Under the pieces are notes generated by a model, which searched no databases, was not told the DNA's origin, and saw nothing but the letters and a program-made list of their open reading frames with translations. Below are positions 59,690 through 64,000 of a stretch of 64,000 nucleotides of DNA, in pieces; position 1 is the stretch's first letter, and every line of letters begins with the position of its first letter. Both the position numbers and the translations under genes were made by a program. This DNA is from Glandiceps talaboti (lineage: Eukaryota; Hemichordata; Enteropneusta; Spengelidae): positions 9,745,134 through 9,809,133 of the forward strand of contig NC_135562.1 of NCBI RefSeq assembly GCF_964340395.1, given 5' to 3'.

Positions 59690-59710
59690 CTTGCTGTCAT
59701 TATAGTCGGC
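59690..59710 (-). CDS. Candidate 21-nt in-frame microexon between exons e and f of module I
   Basis: The 21 bases encode ADYNDSK and would insert 7 residues in phase 0 between exons Ie and If. The acceptor side is strong: the minus strand has a long pyrimidine-rich run (ttttcttctttcttgtcttg) directly before the AAG, and the donor is gtaggaatt after AAG. It sits inside a 2.2 kb intron, by far the longest of modules I to III; the equivalent intron in module III is only 115 nt and cannot hold one. If real, it is probably an alternatively spliced cassette. Transcript evidence is lacking. Confidence 0.4.
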
Positions 59711-60343
59711 CTTCAAGACAAGAAAGAAGAAAACCAGAACAATGTTCAGAAGAGGAAGGCAAGCAAAAAGATATGTATGCACAACAACGTGAAAAAAAAA
59801 GGTACAGCTAAAATGGTATGTTCATTACAAGAGAAGTCAATTCCATACGATTTGTTTGACTTTGAGAGCATTCTCCCCAAGAAAAGTAAGAAATTCATAG
59901 AAAAAAAGTTAGAAACAGATCAAACGAGAAACTGAGTAAAATGATGAGTTACGCCCTCTAGTGGTATAAATAAGAAAGTGTTGACCCCTTTGGGTCACAT
60001 GACAATCAATGCACTTTCAAAGTTGACAGAAATGTTCTTTGGTAACCGTAAACTGCATCTCAGTTAAGACTTATGGTAAATTGTCATTTACGACACGCCT
60101 CCATTCTGATTGCACGTCTTTATACTTGGGAGACAGCAGTTTGTAGACCACATTCACTCATGTTTAGAACATTAACAACCAAAATCTGTTTTTTCAAAAC
60201 ACACTATTACAAACACGCTCATACATACAAAGATGGAGTGACTTTCATCCAGCAAAGTGAAGATTGTGTTTGTACCAGTTACTCCTAGTAATGGTTTCCA
60301 ACAAAAGCAAGGATGGGGGAAAAAAAGTGAGTAGCATACATAC

Positions 60344-60664
60344 CTTGGTTTTGTCTAGTTGTTCACGAACAGCGTCAGGCTCTGCTGCAACAGGTTCCTT
60401 CATCTGTACAGTCAGTTGTTCTTCTGTCTGCGATAACCATGGCAACACCGCATCCAAAGCCTCCTTGTATTTGATGTGTTTGTCAAGGAGTGCAGCAAGT
60501 TTTGTTCCTTGGTCATGGCCTTCAGCCTTGAGTTTGTCGTACCTTTCATTCAGTTCTGTTAGTTTGTCTTTGATGACTTCTGTTTCTGGGTTTTCCTTGT
60601 AGTCTTGGTTGAATTCCTTGGGAAGGGTGGATTTACGGAAGTCCGTGATGTCCTTCTTGTATTC
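60344..60664 (-). CDS. Module I exon e (spectrin repeat)
   Basis: A 107-codon exon (321 nt in all modules), acceptor gtttttcaag and donor gtatgt. It starts EYKKDITDFRKSTLPKEFN, a helix start with a conserved LPKEF/MPAQF-type turn. It contains LTELNERYDKLKAEG, the Trp motif VLPWLSQTEEQL and the closing EPVAAEPDAVREQLDKTK. Phase 0 at both ends. Confidence 0.93.
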
Positions 60665-61178
60665 CTTGAAAAACAATAAAAATGTGAATTTGAAGAATAA
60701 GATGCCAAACTTATGCTAGAAATTTTATCTGGGTAAATCAAAGATTACTTTTTTAAGTCCAAACTGTGCATGTTAAGATGCACAGGACTGTAATTAAATG
60801 TATTAAACTTGTAGTTGTGGTTATACCTATGAATCTGTGATGATCAGGAACATAGCAAGAGTCTGGGAAACCAAGAACTACATTTATTTGTAGTAACAAT
60901 GATGTGGCATATGTTTACAACTGTGAGTGATTCATATTTATCAAGGGAATGTAAAAAAAATTCCCACAATGCACCATTCAAGATGGTGGGTAACACAAAA
61001 TCACTATTTGTATGGACGACACTGAAAGTTTAACCATGTCAAATATTTGAGTAAGATAACGTTTTCAAGATTTTTTTCTGCCAAGTATGGCTCATTTTGG
61101 CTTTATATCAGTCTGTCCCAAAATCACAATACAAACATTAAAACTGTTGAGAATCCTGGGTAAAAGTCAAATATTTAC

Positions 61179-61604
61179 CTTGGTATTTTCTAAGAATTTC
61201 TGTCCAGACATTGTGATGAATTTAAGATCAGCCTTGTGGTCAATAACATCTTCATTGAATTTCTTGACCTCATCATTCTGTTTCTTCAAGACATCAGGCT
61301 CCTTGCCAGTCTCATCCACCAGTTTCTTCAGCTCCGTTTCTTTGGTAGTCAGCCATTCCTCAAACGTCGTCGTATCCTGTTCAAACTTCTTGACGTCGTC
61401 AACGCCAGATTTCAGCCACTTGACGCTAGTCTCGGTTTGGATGGTGACAACCTCGTAGCGTGATTTGAGGCTGGTGATGTCACTTTCAAGAGTCGTTCTG
61501 TCTGGGTTACTGAGTTTGTCTCCTTGGAACATCAGGAACTGTTGTGCTGATTGTACAGTGTCCTGTACTGGCTTCTGGTGTTCTGTCACGTCCTTTTGGA
61601 TTGT
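61179..61604 (-). CDS. Module I exon d (spectrin repeat, longest exon)
   Basis: This 142-codon exon has acceptor aatgacag, donor gtaaat and phase 0 ends. It begins TIQKDVTEHQKPVQDTVQSA, passes the Trp motif FEEWLTTKETELKKL and ends DHKADLKFITMSGQKFLE. It therefore covers helices B-C of one repeat and A-B of the next. Its 426-nt length is identical in modules I to IV. Confidence 0.93.
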
Positions 61605-62115
61605 CTGTCATTGCAAAAAAGAAAAAATATTCAAAAATTTCAGAAAAATCATATCATATTTGAAATGTCAAAATCTTAGCTGGTACTAAAATAAATGACC
61701 TTAAACTCTGACACTATTTTCATTTCTATTTTGTTTTTGTAAAAAATTAATTATACATTCTACTTCTAAAATTGCTAAAAAGAACAAAAAAAAATCTGTA
61801 ACTTTTGTGGCTAAAAGTTGTCAGGGCTAATAAAAAGTCAACTTCATTTAAAAAAAAAAAAAAAAATTATCATCACAATTTGTTCCTTTAACTGAAGATA
61901 AAGTTCCTCTCTAACTCAGACAAGTACCAAAATGGCGGTGGTCTATTGTCTGTACTTGCCACAGCCACATAAAATCTACGAATGTTACAGTTTTGACAGA
62001 AACTTTCCATTCATTTGGGATTTTTTTGGTACAATTTTTTGTGCTGGGAATAGCTCTCAGCGATTTCCATTTATTACTAGTCATTTTAGTATTCAGAGTA
62101 TTTCAGACTACCAAC

Positions 62116-62262
62116 CTTGACGTCATCATACTGTACAGTCAGTGGTTGAGACTTCTCATTCATTGGTTGTTGAGAACCCAGTCTTTCTTCTGTCTTCTTG
62201 ATCCATTCCAGAATATCACCAATGTTGGTAGTCTGTTTGGTCAATTTCTCATCCAGTGCAGC
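62116..62262 (-). CDS. Module I exon c (spectrin repeat)
   Basis: Forty-nine codons, phase 0 on both sides, acceptor ctgttgtag and donor gttggt. It encodes AALDEKLTKQ, the Trp motif ILEWIKKTEERL and GSQQPMNEKSQPL. The SQQP loop between helices A and B is the most recognisable motif of this exon type and is shared with IIc and IIIc (FQQP in IVc). Confidence 0.92.
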
Positions 62263-62511
62263 CTACAACAGAAAAATAAACACATTTTTTAAAAATCTAC
62301 CTACAATTTTAAACAATTGTGTTTGATCATAAACATACTCCTGATAAATTTTCATAATTTTTTCATTTCGAAAACATTTTTTAATTGTAATCCAAATGAA
62401 TAGTACAAAATGGCAAATATGATGAAAATATTATGTAAATGATATGCAAATAATCATATTTGCATAAAGACAAATTTCACTTGATATTTAAGAAATCTGA
62501 ATAAACTTTAC

Positions 62512-62745
62512 CTTCTCAGCTTGTTCAGTTTCTAGATGTTGTAGAGTGGATGTTAGTTCCTTGAGACGATCTTTAGACTCGTCATCGACAGTGGTATAAG
62601 ATTTCTTCAAGTCGTCCACTGTCTTCTGTAGACTGGCTTGCTGGATTGGATTCATCTTATCTCTGCTGTCTTTCAAGAAAGTTTCAGTGTCTTTGACGGC
62701 CTCATTGACAGGATCCTTGTGAGCATCGATATCAAATTGGACATC
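62512..62745 (-). CDS. Module I exon b (spectrin repeat, helices B-C)
   Basis: The acceptor is ttgtag and the donor gtaaag; both boundaries are phase 0 (78 codons). The product runs DVQFDIDAHKDPVNEAVKD, then FLKDSRDKMNP and a long heptad helix ending TLQHLETEQAEK. The 234-nt length is conserved in all four modules. It completes the repeat begun by exon a and starts the helix that leads to the exon c tryptophan. Confidence 0.92.
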
Positions 62746-63229
62746 CTACAATGGAACAATAAATAATTCATTACTGGTGTCTCATTCATCTAAAATGCAA
62801 ATTTGAAGTAGCGCAGGCAAACTGAAGAAACTTTTACTCCTAAAAAATTTAAAATGAAAATAAGAACAGAAATCCAAATATTCATAAAGTATTCCTCCAT
62901 TTCTAAAACTAAGCATTGACCATTGATCTGACCTTTGACACAGGGTATAAAATGTGTTGTCTAATAACGCTCAAACAATAATTTGTACATTTTGCCTAGA
63001 CATCTATCAATGGTTAGTTGTAAACATTAGTAAACGGAATACTTCACGATGCATAAAAATGCTTTTTTTTCCAGAAATATCTCCAGAAAGATTTCCAGAC
63101 ATTGACAAAATTGTGTTGAAAGGTTCAGCAGAGATTTTTGAAAATGTAAAAATCTTTCTATATATTTTCTACCGGCTTAAATTTAAAATAAAATCTTGAA
63201 AACAAAACTTTTTAGTCATCCCCATTTAC

Positions 63230-63474
63230 CTTTTGTTCAGTAACTTGTACCCTCAGAGGTTCAATCTCCTGTTTGATTGGTTGTTGTGACTGTAGTGTTT
63301 CCTCCACTTTCTTCACCCATTCAATCATTGGAGTCAATGTGGTGGTCTTCTCGTTCATACCCTTGACGGTTTCTAGTGTCGTGTCTAGTTCTTCTTCACG
63401 CCCTGTCAGTCGGACGTTCAGTTTGTCGTATCTATCCTTCACTTCGTCAACCTGCTTCTGTGTGTCACTTTCTT
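63230..63474 (-). CDS. Module I exon a (spectrin repeat, helix A)
   Basis: The exon starts after acceptor ttttctcag in phase 1 and ends EQK before donor gtaaat, phase 0. It encodes the end of one repeat (VDEVKDRYDKL), then a new helix A with the Trp motif MIEWVKKVEETL and the spectrin signature SQQPIKQEIEPL. It is 245 nt, the same as IIIa and IVa. It is the most upstream exon in the window; a linker exon of type k from a further module is expected beyond base 64000. Confidence 0.92.
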
Positions 63475-64000
63475 CTGAGAAAACGATTGGGAAGTCAGAA
63501 TCGTTATCAGCCCCCCAAAATCCACACTTGATTGTTTATAATTGATGAACCCCCACCCCACCTCAACCTCCCCCCCCCCCCCACCCCATTCAAAATATTG
63601 ATCACTTTAATATACAGCAAACTCAAATAATCCCAAAATAAATCTGAGTATTCATTTGTACATTGTCAAAGAAAGTCAAATTCATAATAAAAATGTCCAA
63701 AATATGTCATGAAAAATTTAAGGATATTAACAGCTACTCCGGAATCTTGATTAATTATTCCAAACGACTTTAATCAAGTTAACAAATATATTTTTATTAT
63801 ATTTTTATTTATTTATTTATTTATTTATTTTTTTTATTTGTTTGTTTGTATATATATTTATTACGGTAGTATTCAAATGAGAGATATTTAACAACAAAAT
63901 CATATTTAACGACACTGTAAATCAACATAATTAATAAATGTATAAAATTTCATTTTCAACGTCGACTATAGTTTTGTAATATGATTCACAATTTATTTGG
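63475..64000 (-). other. Intron upstream of module I exon a
   Basis: No exon recognised. It contains a C-rich run (about 63568-63590) and (ATTT)n near 63800-63830. By analogy with modules I to IV, a k-type linker exon is expected within a few hundred bases beyond the window, unless this is the first module. Confidence 0.6.

Larger units (their letters stand above)
55198..63229 (-). other. Introns of module I
   Basis: Ten introns: 484, 249, 511, 514, 2191, 361, 219, 244, 386 and 770 nt in 5' to 3' order. The 2.2 kb e-f intron (58153-60343) holds the candidate microexon, two copies of AAATTATGGGATNCATGCAG (near 58430-58490) and three ATCGATAATTTAC units near 58998-59045. The h-i intron has three 28-30 bp GTGATGTCATCAG units (56698-56772). 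The j-k intron holds the 21-bp array. The rest is featureless. Confidence 0.6.

Overview
This is animal (metazoan) nuclear DNA, AT-rich and intron-rich. There are no operons or bacterial signals, introns follow GT-AG rules, and microsatellites, foldback elements and retrotransposons are abundant. The host is probably a marine invertebrate, perhaps a hemichordate, amphioxus, echinoderm or relative. That placement is inference from genome style, not from a diagnostic gene.

One giant gene on the minus strand fills almost the whole window. Its 5' end lies beyond base 64000. Reading 5' to 3' (descending coordinates), I could place 45 coding exons by reading frame, splice sites and homology between copies. 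They encode a rod of spectrin-type three-helix repeats that ends, at least in this window, in an I-set immunoglobulin domain (4470-5153). Both intracellular cytoskeletal crosslinkers (spectraplakin or nesprin rods) and sarcomeric titin/obscurin-type proteins use these domains. The exact orthologue is not recognised.

The main result is the internal architecture. An 11-exon block (exons a to k, about 857 codons, 7 tryptophan-bearing spectrin repeats plus a Ser/Pro/Arg-rich linker) occurs four times in tandem: module I 63474-54975, II 54480-47650, III 46933-40044, IV 39535-8401. A truncated fifth copy (exon a and half of b, 7996-6424) precedes the Ig exon. Exon lengths are almost invariant (b 234, c 147, d 426, e 321, f 115, h 318, i+j 327 nt in every copy). 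The block is bounded by phase-1 introns, so whole blocks can duplicate without breaking the frame. Module II has lost the i/j intron exactly.

Modules I to III are compact (6.8-8.5 kb). Module IV is inflated to 31 kb by insertions in its introns. A full-length Tx1/L1-like LINE on the plus strand (about 15811-22427) has two intact ORFs in the same frame and (TCA)n microsatellites on both sides. A 5.4 kb element (28543-33942) has split direct repeats in the order A1-B1-A2-B2, recalling Ngaro/DIRS-type tyrosine-recombinase retroelements; it is filled with a 33-bp minisatellite and a 139-bp tandem array. Several short inverted-repeat (MITE-like) elements recur in different introns. Bases 1-4362 show no convincing exon and are either 3' UTR plus intergenic DNA or a long intron.
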